DNA from: Nanobdellota archaeon
Lineage (GTDB): Archaea > Nanobdellota > Nanobdellia > SCGC-AAA011-G17 > GW2011-AR17
DNA length: 28,868 nt
Assembly: GCA_030018575.1 (NCBI GenBank)
Contig: JASEIA010000004.1
Span: 1 to 28,868 of the forward strand
Direction of reading: 5' to 3'
Position 1 is the first letter of the stretch. Every line of letters starts with the position of its first letter. A model generated the notes under the pieces. It made no database searches. It saw nothing but the letters and a program-made list of their open reading frames with translations, and had not been told where the DNA came from. Positions 14,262 through 21,325 of the stretch are shown here, piece by piece. The translations under genes were made by a program, and so were the position numbers.

Positions 14262-15143
14262 ATGGCAGAAGAAACGCCAGAAAACAAAGGATTGAAAAAC
14301 GAAGTTCAGGGGCTCAGGGAGAAGCTTAACGAACTCAACCAAAAAAAGGAAGAGTGGTTTAAGAAGAAGGAAGAGCTCAAGGCTGAGATTGCCACGACTA
14401 TTGCCAGGATAAAAGACGCAAAGGGCAAAAATGACGTTCTTAACAAGGATATTTCAGGATTCAAGGCAAGCAGGGATGAATTTAATGCGCAGGTAAAAGA
14501 GCTTATTGCAAAGATAAAGGGGCTTAATAAGAAGAAAGACTGCATGCTTGCCAAGTCAAAGTTCAAAGGCATACCTTCTGAAGTGAAAGGCAGGATAAAC
14601 AGGCTTGAGGAATCACTTGAGACGCAGGCGTTCACTTTTGACAAAGAGAAAAAAATAATGAAGGAGATTAACAATCTCAAGAAGCAGTATGAGTCTGTGA
14701 AGTGCATTTATGATGTTCAGAAAGAGATAAATGATGTTTCTCACCAGATAACTGAAGCCAAGAAAAAGGGAGATGAGTTTCATAATAAATTGCGCGAGCG
14801 ATCTGGCTCTAATAAGGAAAGCTATGAATCATTCATACAATTATCCAAGGATATTGGGAAGCTGAAGAAGACGCAGGAAGAGGCTTTTGCCAATTTCATC
14901 AAGTTCAAGCAGGAATACGCAGAAGCAAGCAAGGTTTTGAAGGAGAAGATGGATGCTGCCCGAGGTGTTGCTGAAGTAGAGGCAGGCGAGAGAAGGCAGA
15001 AGCAGAGGGAAAGGAAGTACGATGAGAGAAAGCAGCTTAAGGAGAGAGCTAATGTAGTTAAGGAGAAGCTCAGGTCCAAGAAGAAGCTTACGACTGAAGA
15101 CATAATCACAATGCAGGGCATTGAGGATACGGAAGAGTTCTGA
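14262..15143 (+). CDS. Conserved archaeal coiled-coil protein
   Basis: A 293-aa highly charged protein from the ATG at 14262 (MAEETPENKGLKNE). GAGGT lies about 12 nt upstream, and the start at 14235 would add nine atypical Cys-containing residues. Residues about 10-255 are nearly continuous coiled coil (Lys/Glu-rich). A short interruption near 100-125 (KKDCMLAKSKFKGIPSEVKGRI) probably marks a hairpin turn between antiparallel helices, and the end reads KKKLTTEDIITMQG. The pattern matches a widespread archaeal coiled-coil protein often found beside translation genes; ribosome association is only a suggestion. It has no signal peptide or TM helix. It ends just before the left boundary of the methyltransferase island. 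Confidence 0.75.
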   Translation: MAEETPENKGLKNEVQGLREKLNELNQKKEEWFKKKEELKAEIATTIARIKDAKGKNDVLNKDISGFKASRDEFNAQVKELIAKIKGLNKKKDCMLAKSKFKGIPSEVKGRINRLEESLETQAFTFDKEKKIMKEINNLKKQYESVKCIYDVQKEINDVSHQITEAKKKGDEFHNKLRERSGSNKESYESFIQLSKDIGKLKKTQEEAFANFIKFKQEYAEASKVLKEKMDAARGVAEVEAGERRQKQRERKYDERKQLKERANVVKEKLRSKKKLTTEDIITMQGIEDTEEF

Positions 15144-15161
15144 GTTGTTGATGGAGAGATA

Positions 15162-15184
15162 AAGGCGGCAAGGGAGCGCCCTTG
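15162..15184. repeat. Left inverted repeat of the methyltransferase island, with hairpin
   Basis: AAGGCGGCAAGGG (15162-15174) is the exact reverse complement of 16798-16810. It runs into a hairpin, CAAGGG/CCCTTG (15169-15174 and 15179-15184, loop AGCG). The same composite, GGCGGCAAGGG followed by a CCC(C)TG hairpin arm, occurs in inverse orientation at the other end. It could be the end of an inserted unit. Alternatively it is a repeated 3'-end hairpin, since both copies sit just downstream of stop codons. Confidence 0.65.
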
Positions 15185-15203
15185 AAACCCCGCAAAAATA
15201 TGC

Positions 15204-15488
15204 TTAAACCTGACTTTCTAATCCAGTTAAATATCCATTTAATCTTGAAATAAATCTCTTTTCTTCTGCTTTGGTTCTATTTATCTTTTTTCTAAGTTCA
15301 AAGGCAGCGTAAGCAATATGGCCGCTATCAACTGCCTTAACAATTCCACAAAATGAATGCTTCGGTTTTTTTCCATTAATAGCCTGCTCCAATTCAGTTA
15401 CCCAAAAAACTTCTTTTAATAATGGCAGGAAATCTATTACTCCCCCTTGATATGCAGGGATATACCTGACCCTTACCCCTATCTTTAC
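15204..15488 (-). pseudogene. Open frame without a start codon, downstream of the methyltransferase
   Basis: A minus-strand frame open for 94 codons and preceded by TAG. No ATG or GTG occurs; the first usable start is a TTG at 15392, which would give 62 aa. The C-terminal half (KAVDSGHIAYAAFELRKK...) looks protein-like, and the upstream part (RVRYIPAYQGGVIDFL) is also plausible, so this may be a gene that lost its start by mutation or frameshift. It overlaps the preceding remnant frame by 4 nt. I do not recognise the family. It could also be chance coding potential. Confidence 0.35.
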
Positions 15489-15607
15489 CTAATCAAAAGG
15501 TAAGCCTTTCTTCCAAGATATTCTTTTGGGCAGTCTACTTTGGCCCCTGTGCCAAATTTCGTAACTGTCCTTTGAATTAAACTCTTGGCGGGCTGAAGAT
15601 GAGGATT
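15485..15607 (-). pseudogene. DUF2080-like remnant overlapping the methyltransferase 3' end
   Basis: A 40-codon open frame, minus strand, with no ATG/GTG/TTG start. It contains VTKFGTGAKVDCPKEYLGRK, closely similar in pattern to the GNSARIYVPKSWLGKK motif of the DUF2080 protein in the IS66 element (23044-23184) and to DUF2080/AbrB-like transposase-associated proteins in general. The frame overlaps the last 31 nt of the methyltransferase. It is either a decayed companion gene or one needing an unusual start. It suggests that the island shares ancestry with a mobile element. Confidence 0.45.
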
Positions 15608-16566
15608 TCATGGGACTCTTTGATATGGTCATCTCCATTTTCTATCCTGTTTTTTCCTATCCTTGTCTCCCCTTGCCCCATAGTATATTGCCAGCTGGGA
15701 AAAAGCTGTTGAAAGTCTTTGTAATATTCTCTTATTGTTGGGCAATTATTATATGAAAGTATGAATCCGCCTTTGTGTTTTTTTAATAAATCCCTTAAAA
15801 CATCGTGCTTAAAGCCTTTGTGGTGTACAGGAATGTTCCTCATAGGGTAAATGCCTTTGAACATCTTTGAATCCTCGCCAATATAATAAGGCGGGTCGCA
15901 ATATAGGAAGTCATCAGGGTGTTCTTCTATTACTTTCTGAAAATCAGCACATTTTACTTTAAGGTTTTTAGGATTAAAATCCCTAATCCTTTCAATTATC
16001 TTTGTATATCTCTTGTCATTCAAATAAATATCAGAACTCCATCCCATAAATCCAGGCCCATAAGACAAGTTAAAGTTATAAACATAATAAACAGCTAATG
16101 TCAAAGGGTCTAATTTGGTTTTGCCTTTCCATACATCATTTAGGATTAATCTTATCCTTTCAAATTCTTCCTTCGTAGGCTTTAATTTTTTTAATTCATT
16201 ATAAAGAAGCCTAGGATTTTCTATCTGGAATTTCCAGTAATTGCATAAAATATCAAAGATGTCATAGCCTATAACTTCCAAACTCAAACACTGGCTCATG
16301 GCAATTTCAATAGAGCCGCCGCCAAAAAAAGGAGAGATAACACGCTTAATGTTGGGAGGTAATAATTCAATAACATGCCCTACAGCCAAACTTTTTCCTC
16401 CCGCATACCTAATCGGCGAAAGTGCAACGCGCTTATACTTATTCAGCTTACTCTCAGATCTGATTGAATCTAAAAATTGCTCTTTTTTTTGTTCTAAAGG
16501 TGAAGAAGCCATTGAGTATACTTGATTTTCTTGATACGTATTGCTAAACCCACTTTGTTTAATCAT
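15577..16566 (-). CDS. Orphan Dam-type DNA adenine methyltransferase (D12 class)
   Basis: A 329-aa N6-adenine methyltransferase of the Dam/D12 (alpha) order. Motif X is RYAGGKS (about 53-59), motif I (SAM-binding) is SPFFGGGSIE (about 78-87) and catalytic motif IV is CDPPYY (about 223-228); NFNLSYGPGFMG and ILSYNNCP are further family-like blocks. The ATG at 16566 has GAGGGGGTG at SD distance; M19 is an alternative. No restriction endonuclease gene is beside it, so it is an orphan enzyme; target site unknown. The sequence is visibly AT-richer than its neighbours and lies on the opposite strand between perfect inverted repeats, suggesting acquisition. An inverted repeat in its promoter may bind a repressor. 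Confidence 0.88.
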   Translation of the reverse strand: MIKQSGFSNTYQENQVYSMASSPLEQKKEQFLDSIRSESKLNKYKRVALSPIRYAGGKSLAVGHVIELLPPNIKRVISPFFGGGSIEIAMSQCLSLEVIGYDIFDILCNYWKFQIENPRLLYNELKKLKPTKEEFERIRLILNDVWKGKTKLDPLTLAVYYVYNFNLSYGPGFMGWSSDIYLNDKRYTKIIERIRDFNPKNLKVKCADFQKVIEEHPDDFLYCDPPYYIGEDSKMFKGIYPMRNIPVHHKGFKHDVLRDLLKKHKGGFILSYNNCPTIREYYKDFQQLFPSWQYTMGQGETRIGKNRIENGDDHIKESHEILIFSPPRV

Positions 16567-16575
16567 GCAACACCC

Positions 16576-16614
16576 CCTCTCTCATTAAGAACAAATAGCA
16601 GAGAGGTATATAAA
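16576..16614 (-). promoter_or_regulatory. Methyltransferase promoter with inverted repeat
   Basis: On the minus strand, TTTATATA (16607-16614) is the TATA box. CCTCTCT (16600-16606) directly follows it and is repeated in inverse as AGAGAGG (16576-16582), which also forms the SD. The arms are 17 nt apart and span the predicted transcription start near 16585. This could be an operator, for instance for autoregulation, or an SD-masking hairpin if transcription starts upstream of the left arm. Confidence 0.5.
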
Positions 16615-16759
16615 CCTTGTCCAAACGTGGCAAGTGGCTAGTATATTTTCCGAGATAGATAGAAAGTTTACATTAGAATTAAAAATTTGGTTTCTTATCC
16701 CGTTTTGAGATAAAAAATAAATGAATTTTGCCTATTAATTCTTTAAAGATTTAACACCT

Positions 16760-16776
16760 GCAGCCCGAAGGGCTGC
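16760..16776. terminator. GC-rich hairpin near the right end of the island
   Basis: GCAGCCC (16760-16766) and GGGCTGC (16770-16776) form a perfect 7-bp stem with a GAA loop. It lies 3' of lspA (minus strand) and upstream of the methyltransferase promoter, so it may end lspA transcription. The remaining 16620-16758 is AT-rich and shows no gene. Confidence 0.45.
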
Positions 16777-16788
16777 TAACGAGTGGTT

Positions 16789-16810
16789 CAGGGGTTCCCC
16801 TTGCCGCCTT
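16789..16810. repeat. Right inverted repeat of the methyltransferase island
   Basis: CCCTTGCCGCCTT (16798-16810) is the exact reverse complement of 15162-15174. A hairpin arm CAGGGG (16789-16794) pairs with CCCC-TTG beside it, matching the hairpin layout of the left copy. It abuts the lspA stop codon. Confidence 0.65.
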
Positions 16811-17239
16811 CTACTTCCTCCTCACCATCGCATACACGAGAATCAAAACACCAATCACGTTCAGGGAATCCGCGACATTGAAATTAGGCCAGCTTCCAAC
16901 TGCTATGAAATCCCTCACATACCCTAATGCAATCCTGTCCATCAAATTACCCAAGGTGCCTGCGAAGATTAGGACAAAGGCGGCTTTCTCAAGCTTATTC
17001 TTTTCCTTGAAGTAAAAATATGCCAAAAAAGCAAGCACAATAACGCTCACGATAATTAAAGGCAGGTTCCAGCCCTGCAGAATGCCAAAAGCAGCCCCTG
17101 TATTCTCAGCATACTGAATTCCAATGCAGGACTTCATGTAATTCTTTCCTGCAAGGAAGTATTTTGAAAGCTGGTCAAGAGCAACTAAGACAACAATTGC
17201 AAAAACCGCCTTTATGTGAACAGCATAATGTGTTTTCAT
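16811..17239 (-). CDS. lspA: Lipoprotein signal peptidase (signal peptidase II)
   Basis: A 142-aa integral membrane aspartyl protease that cleaves prolipoprotein signal peptides before the lipidated Cys. Four TM helices are evident (about 8-26, 57-75, 84-102, 122-139). All the diagnostic motifs are present: DQLSKYF (about 21-27), AENTGAAFG (about 44-52), the first catalytic Asp in GNLMDR (about 96-101) and the second in FNVADS (about 119-124), after VRDFI. The length is slightly below the bacterial norm of about 160. A TATA box 27 nt upstream makes the mRNA leaderless. Most archaea lack a recognised lspA, so this may be a bacterial acquisition. None of the exported proteins in this window shows a lipobox. 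Confidence 0.93.
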   Translation of the reverse strand: MKTHYAVHIKAVFAIVVLVALDQLSKYFLAGKNYMKSCIGIQYAENTGAAFGILQGWNLPLIIVSVIVLAFLAYFYFKEKNKLEKAAFVLIFAGTLGNLMDRIALGYVRDFIAVGSWPNFNVADSLNVIGVLILVYAMVRRK

Positions 17240-17262
17240 GCTAAAAATAACGCTTGCTTTGC

Positions 17263-17269
17263 TTAAATA
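17263..17269 (-). promoter_or_regulatory. TATA box for lspA (leaderless)
   Basis: On the minus strand, TATTTAA is centred 27 nt before the lspA ATG at 17239. Confidence 0.55.
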
Positions 17270-17319
17270 GTTTTATTCCGCAAACAGCAAGCCTTAACGC
17301 CAAACCATTAATCCCTATC

Positions 17320-17412
17320 CCCCTTTCTGCCCGCCAATAGCCGCTAACCCACTAGCCTACCTGCCTACAATCCTACAGCCTACTACCCACTTACTACATC
17401 CCTACCGCCTAC
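17320..17412. repeat. G-poor, CCTAC-rich degenerate repeat tract
   Basis: CCTAC occurs six times in 57 nt, at 17356, 17364, 17372, 17379, 17401 and 17408, mostly 7-8 nt apart. The surrounding plus strand is almost devoid of G. No gene fits here. A similar pyrimidine-rich strand-biased segment (sharing CTGCCCGCCA) precedes the gene at 253. Possible roles are a regulator or nucleoid-protein binding array, or decayed microsatellite. Confidence 0.6.
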
Positions 17413-17427
17413 TTGCCAATAAATACA

Positions 17428-17436
17428 TTTTTATAT
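17428..17436 (+). promoter_or_regulatory. TATA box for the 993-aa protein gene (leaderless)
   Basis: TTTTTATAT is centred about 27 nt before the ATG at 17459, the same spacing as at the other first genes. Confidence 0.6.
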
Positions 17437-17458
17437 CTCAAAACCTCCTTTTAAATAC

Positions 17459-20440
17459 ATGAAAAAGAGGATTTGCTTATTTGCTATAATGCTTTCCGCA
17501 TTGGCTTTGCCGGCATTTGCCTTGGACATTAACATCGCAGGCAGGCCTTACCCTGCTTTCATCTTCATACCTCTGGCTTTGATAGCCTTTGTCTGGCTTA
17601 TAATATTCTTCAGGTGGCTTTTCAGGCACTTCAGGGGCATTGCGCTTTTCTTCTACAATGCGGGGAAATTCATTTTCAGCCTTGGATTGAAACTTGGATT
17701 TAAAAAGCTGAAAGAGGAAATCAGGGAAAAAGAAATAATTGTGGGTAAAGTCCCAAAAGAGGAAAAGAAGGAAGTGCCGGAAGAAGCAACAAGGGATCTT
17801 ACCCCTTTCATTGAAAAGATAAATGCAATTGAGAAAAAGCTTGTTAAAACAAAGGATGCGGACGCTGTCTTCAAAGAGCTTTCCCCTGTAATAAAGAATT
17901 TCTTCAAGGCTTTGCTCAGCATACACTATGAGTTCACTGATGAGGAAATGGTTGGCGTGCTTGAAAAGAAGAAAAAGCACCTTGTTGATTTTGCGCAAAG
18001 AATTTCGGAGATGAAGTTCAGCGGAAAAAAAGTCACCGAGGCGCAGGCAGAGGCGCTGGTAAAGGAGTTCAAGGGGATTGTGCACAGGTATGTTGAGACA
18101 GGCTGGAAGCCTAAAAGGATTGCAAGGGGGGTTGTTGAAAGGCTTGCAGAGCAGGACAAGAAGATATTTGACAATGTAAAGCAGTATGTGGGGTTCCTTG
18201 GGGGCGAGAGCAGGAAGAGGCAGATAGAGGGGCTTCTTGAAGACGAGCAGGAAATACTTACAAGAAACATCAGCTCAATGAAGAGGACATACAACAGGAT
18301 TCTCAGGATGTATGTCCAGCTTACGCCAAATGAAAAGGCGGCTGTTTACCCGCAGCTTATTGCGTTCTACAAGAATGCAAACAAGGCAATATTCTCAAGC
18401 GTTTACGGCGAGAAAAGCAAGAAAGAGCTTGAATACTTTGTAAAGGAGCTGCAGAAGCTGAAGGAGATGCCAAAGCACGAGCCATGGCTTGCAAGGCTTG
18501 CTGCTTCTGTGTCAGCTGCAAAAGAAACAATAAAGAAGAAAGCAAGAAGGAAGCCCAAGAAAGAATTGGTTGCGCCGCAACCCTCGGTTAAGGCAAAAGT
18601 AAAGGCAAAGGAAGCGCCGAAAGAGGAGCTGCCTTCAATCAAGCCGCTTTTTGAAAAACTGACAGGCATGTTCAGGCCTGAAGAAGTTTCTGAGAAAAAA
18701 GCAAAGAAGATGATACAGGCCAAAGCAGCGCCGAAAGTAAAGCTTGAAGAGCCTACACTGAAGCCGATTGCAGAGAAGCTCGGGGCATTGAAGGATTCTG
18801 CAAAGAAATTCTTCAGCAGGATACCGACAAAGGCTGTGAAAGTGGAGAAAGAAGAGCTTGTTGTGCCCAAGCCGAGTGTAGAGACATTCTCAGCAATCGA
18901 AAAAATAGGGAAGATGCTTGAGGAAACGCCTGCAATTGAGCAGGTTGACTACATGAAGAAAGTTGAGGCAAAGATAGCGCAGGGATGGAACCTGATAGCG
19001 GCGGCTGACTTCGATTCGTTTGATTCTTTATATGAGCAGATAAAGCTTGATTACGTTAACCTTAGCGGCAGGGAAAAGGAAGTGATGCAGCAGCGCATGA
19101 GCAACCTGTTTGATGCTGCTGAAAAGGCAAAAGAGCAGATTGAGCTGAAAGCAGGGGAAGATGAAAAGAGAAAGCAGGAAAGAAAGGCTGAAGAGATGCT
19201 GCAGGCAGGCATCAGGACAAGGGAAAGGGAGGAAGCGCAGAAGGAAGCCATGAAGATGGCTGCCGAGATACAAAAAGAGCTGACTGAAGAGGAAGAGCTT
19301 GAAAAAGAAGAAGGGATTCTGCTTAAGCTTGAAGAGGAAAGGAAGAGAAAGGAGAGGGAAGCCGGCATTGCAAGGGAGCAGAAAGAGATAAGGGGCGTTC
19401 TCAGGAAGGTTCAGGAAAAGTTCAAGGAGCAGGACGAGATTGATACTGAAGAGGATGAATTGCTTGGCTGGTGGGAAAAAAGAAAGCGAAGGAAAGCCCG
19501 AAGGGAAGAGCTGAAAGCCTCAAGAGAGCAGGAAGAGCTTGCCAAAGAAGAGGAAGAGCTCCTTTCATGGGCTGAAAAAAGAAAGCGCATGAAAGAGAGG
19601 AGGGAAGCGCTTAAGATTGCCGGGCAGATTGAAAAGCAGCGCGCTGAAAAGGAAGAGCTTGAGAAAGAAGAGGAAATTCTGCTTAAGCTTGAGGCAGAAA
19701 GAAAAGAGAGGGAAGCAAAAGCATTCACATTAAAAGAGAAGAGGGAAGCAAGAGCTGCATTAAGGCAGATTGACAGCCTCTTCAGGCAGAGGCAGAAGCT
19801 TGAGGAGGAGAATTTAGCCCGCGAGAGAAGGCTTGAGGCTGAGAAGAGGCGCCTTGAGACAATTGAGAAGAGAAAGATGCAGCAGCAGATAGTTCCTGAA
19901 ATTGCAAAGATTGATTCAATATTAAAGGAGCAGGCAAAGCCCTTGCTTGAGGAGTTCAGGAAAAGAAGGGAAGAGGGGATTGCCGAAAGAAAGTTGAGGA
20001 GAGAGATACAGAAGCAGATAAGGCACGAGCGGGCAATAAAGGAAAAGGAAGCGGAATTCTTAAAGAGGGAAGGGGAGAGAAGAAGGGCTGAGCTTGACAA
20101 GAGAAAGAAGGAAACAGGCAAGATAAGGGCTGAGAAAGAGAAAGAATGGAAGCAGTCAATGCACGGAAAGAGCCTTGACTCGCTTGAAGAGCTGCAGAAC
20201 CAGCTCAGCTCAATGATTGTCGGCATGGAAAGGCAGGCTGCCCCAAAGGAGAGCTTTAAGATAAAGCTTGCAAAAGAGGCAGAAATTGTAAGGCAGGAAG
20301 TTGAGGCAAAGAGGGCTGCGCAGCTGAAGAAGATTACGGAAAAGCCTGCTGAGAAGAAAAAGAAGAAGGCGTTGTCTCCTCTTGAGGAAGAGCAGCTGAA
20401 ATTGATTCTAGAGTTGGAAAGGATAAATAAGGGGCTTTGA
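17459..20440 (+). CDS. 993-aa membrane-anchored charged coiled-coil protein
   Basis: A signal peptide (1-21, LPAFA) is followed by one TM helix (about 32-58, with aromatic/Arg residues at its end), so the bulk is on the side opposite the exported N-terminus, probably cytoplasmic. Residues about 110-330 form a helical domain of uncertain fold. Residues about 370-480 are a Lys/Pro/Ala linker with repeated EELV-P-PSV phrases. Residues about 560-990 are extremely rich in Glu/Lys/Arg and should form coiled coil or single stable alpha helix. Within it, ELEKEE-ILLKLE and EELL-W-EKRKR-K-RRE blocks each occur twice (about 618-720 and 690-790). I recognise no family. A structural or scaffold role is inferred. 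The antisense frames here are compositional shadows. Confidence 0.75.
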   Translation: MKKRICLFAIMLSALALPAFALDINIAGRPYPAFIFIPLALIAFVWLIIFFRWLFRHFRGIALFFYNAGKFIFSLGLKLGFKKLKEEIREKEIIVGKVPKEEKKEVPEEATRDLTPFIEKINAIEKKLVKTKDADAVFKELSPVIKNFFKALLSIHYEFTDEEMVGVLEKKKKHLVDFAQRISEMKFSGKKVTEAQAEALVKEFKGIVHRYVETGWKPKRIARGVVERLAEQDKKIFDNVKQYVGFLGGESRKRQIEGLLEDEQEILTRNISSMKRTYNRILRMYVQLTPNEKAAVYPQLIAFYKNANKAIFSSVYGEKSKKELEYFVKELQKLKEMPKHEPWLARLAASVSAAKETIKKKARRKPKKELVAPQPSVKAKVKAKEAPKEELPSIKPLFEKLTGMFRPEEVSEKKAKKMIQAKAAPKVKLEEPTLKPIAEKLGALKDSAKKFFSRIPTKAVKVEKEELVVPKPSVETFSAIEKIGKMLEETPAIEQVDYMKKVEAKIAQGWNLIAAADFDSFDSLYEQIKLDYVNLSGREKEVMQQRMSNLFDAAEKAKEQIELKAGEDEKRKQERKAEEMLQAGIRTREREEAQKEAMKMAAEIQKELTEEEELEKEEGILLKLEEERKRKEREAGIAREQKEIRGVLRKVQEKFKEQDEIDTEEDELLGWWEKRKRRKARREELKASREQEELAKEEEELLSWAEKRKRMKERREALKIAGQIEKQRAEKEELEKEEEILLKLEAERKEREAKAFTLKEKREARAALRQIDSLFRQRQKLEEENLARERRLEAEKRRLETIEKRKMQQQIVPEIAKIDSILKEQAKPLLEEFRKRREEGIAERKLRREIQKQIRHERAIKEKEAEFLKREGERRRAELDKRKKETGKIRAEKEKEWKQSMHGKSLDSLEELQNQLSSMIVGMERQAAPKESFKIKLAKEAEIVRQEVEAKRAAQLKKITEKPAEKKKKKALSPLEEEQLKLILELERINKGL

Positions 20441-20482
20441 AATACAAAAGATTAATAAGCAATCAAGGGTAATAATAACAAT

Positions 20483-20611
20483 ATGGCAAGAAGAACACTT
20501 ACTGAAAAAGAGAAAATACAGCTAAAAAAGCTGTCTGCCCGGCTTGAAGAAGCAAGGAAAACGCCTGGTTTCAAGAAAGAAATAAATAAGTTCATAAGAT
20601 TGGTAAATTAA
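20483..20611 (+). CDS. 42-aa basic helical small protein
   Basis: A short ORF starting at ATG 20483 (MARRTLTEKEKIQLKKLSARLEE in pattern: Lys/Arg/Glu-rich, predicted helix-turn-helix-like pair) and ending LVN. The SD-like AAGGGT (20465-20470) is rather far upstream. It converges with the PIN-domain gene, overlapping it by 4 nt at the 3' ends. It could be a small DNA- or RNA-binding protein. A toxin-antitoxin link is possible from position, but convergent orientation is unusual for antitoxins. Confidence 0.5.
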   Translation: MARRTLTEKEKIQLKKLSARLEEARKTPGFKKEINKFIRLVN

Positions 20612-21135
20612 AGCCTTATTTTTTTGTAAATTCCCACTTTCATTTTAAGCATTTTGTATTTTAGGAAATAAGGAGTCCTAAGCCCTCTTTGAAGATTAAC
20701 CTTTTCGTATGATTTTATAAAAGGCCAGCACCATCTTGAGTAGCTGCACATGGTTTCCCTATCCCCAGAATAAATTATGTCCATGCCCTTTATGCTGGCA
20801 CATGCCACTATCATTAAATCCACGCGCAAATCAGCCCATTGCTTTTTGCCGCCAAGTTTGGAATATTCGCAAAAATATTCTTTTGCCAAGCATTCAATTC
20901 TGGGGTCATTCTGATATTCAGACGCAATAAGTGTTTGATATAAGCTAAGAATAGTGCTTATTGCCCCCCAGCTTATCCACTTGTTTACACGCTTGATTTC
21001 CCGCCTTATTTCACTGAAGCCATAGATAATAAACCCCCTATCGGACTTTAGGCTAGAAATAAGCTTATCCCTATCTTCCTTGTTCTCTTTTGCTATGAAC
21101 CCGTAGATTGTTGTATCAAATATTACACGAAGCAT
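20608..21135 (-). CDS. PIN-domain (VapC-like) protein
   Basis: A 175-aa protein from the ATG at 21135 (MLRVIFDTTIYGF); a TTG two codons upstream is also open. The PIN acidic residues are recognisable: Asp in VIFDTT (about 7), Glu in FSEIRREI (about 42), and the C-terminal Asp pair in VDLMIVACASIKGMDIIYSGD. This suggests an Mg-dependent RNase toxin. The family is usually 120-150 aa; here a basic tail of about 30 residues follows. No complete antitoxin precedes it, only overlapping micro-ORFs, and the hairpin array and IS66 element lie just upstream, so the antitoxin may have been disrupted. Confidence 0.7.
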   Translation of the reverse strand: MLRVIFDTTIYGFIAKENKEDRDKLISSLKSDRGFIIYGFSEIRREIKRVNKWISWGAISTILSLYQTLIASEYQNDPRIECLAKEYFCEYSKLGGKKQWADLRVDLMIVACASIKGMDIIYSGDRETMCSYSRWCWPFIKSYEKVNLQRGLRTPYFLKYKMLKMKVGIYKKIRL

Positions 21136-21211
21136 ATGCAAACGCTATTTTTTGCGCCTCCTCTTTTGTGGAATTTATTCCGTAGTAGGGAGTTGTATAT
21201 AGCTTATTCAT
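21116..21211 (-). CDS. 31-aa micro-ORF overlapping the PIN gene (antitoxin remnant?)
   Basis: The ORF reads MNKLYTTPYYGINSTKEEAQ... and ends 20 nt inside the PIN gene, the overlap typical of antitoxin-toxin pairs. Its C-terminal KEEAQKIAFAYA resembles the helical toxin-binding tail of short antitoxins. A second tiny ORF (21208-21306, 32 codons) ends in an ATGA overlap with its start. Together they could be a frameshifted or fragmented antitoxin. Weakly supported. Confidence 0.3.
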   Translation of the reverse strand: MNKLYTTPYYGINSTKEEAQKIAFAYASCNI

Positions 21212-21325
21212 AAACTCTTCGGCTCAAAATCCGCAAGATTTCCGGCAGTTTCCGAAAAAACAAAGTGTTCAGCCGGAAAAAAAGGGCTAAAAAACACAAC
21301 TCGCATGAGAATTTCCAACATCTTT

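Noticed and set aside
19411..20226. 271-codon minus-strand frame rich in Ser/Phe/Leu
   Set aside because: It mirrors the Glu/Lys-rich coiled-coil region on the plus strand; no motifs, promoter or SD.
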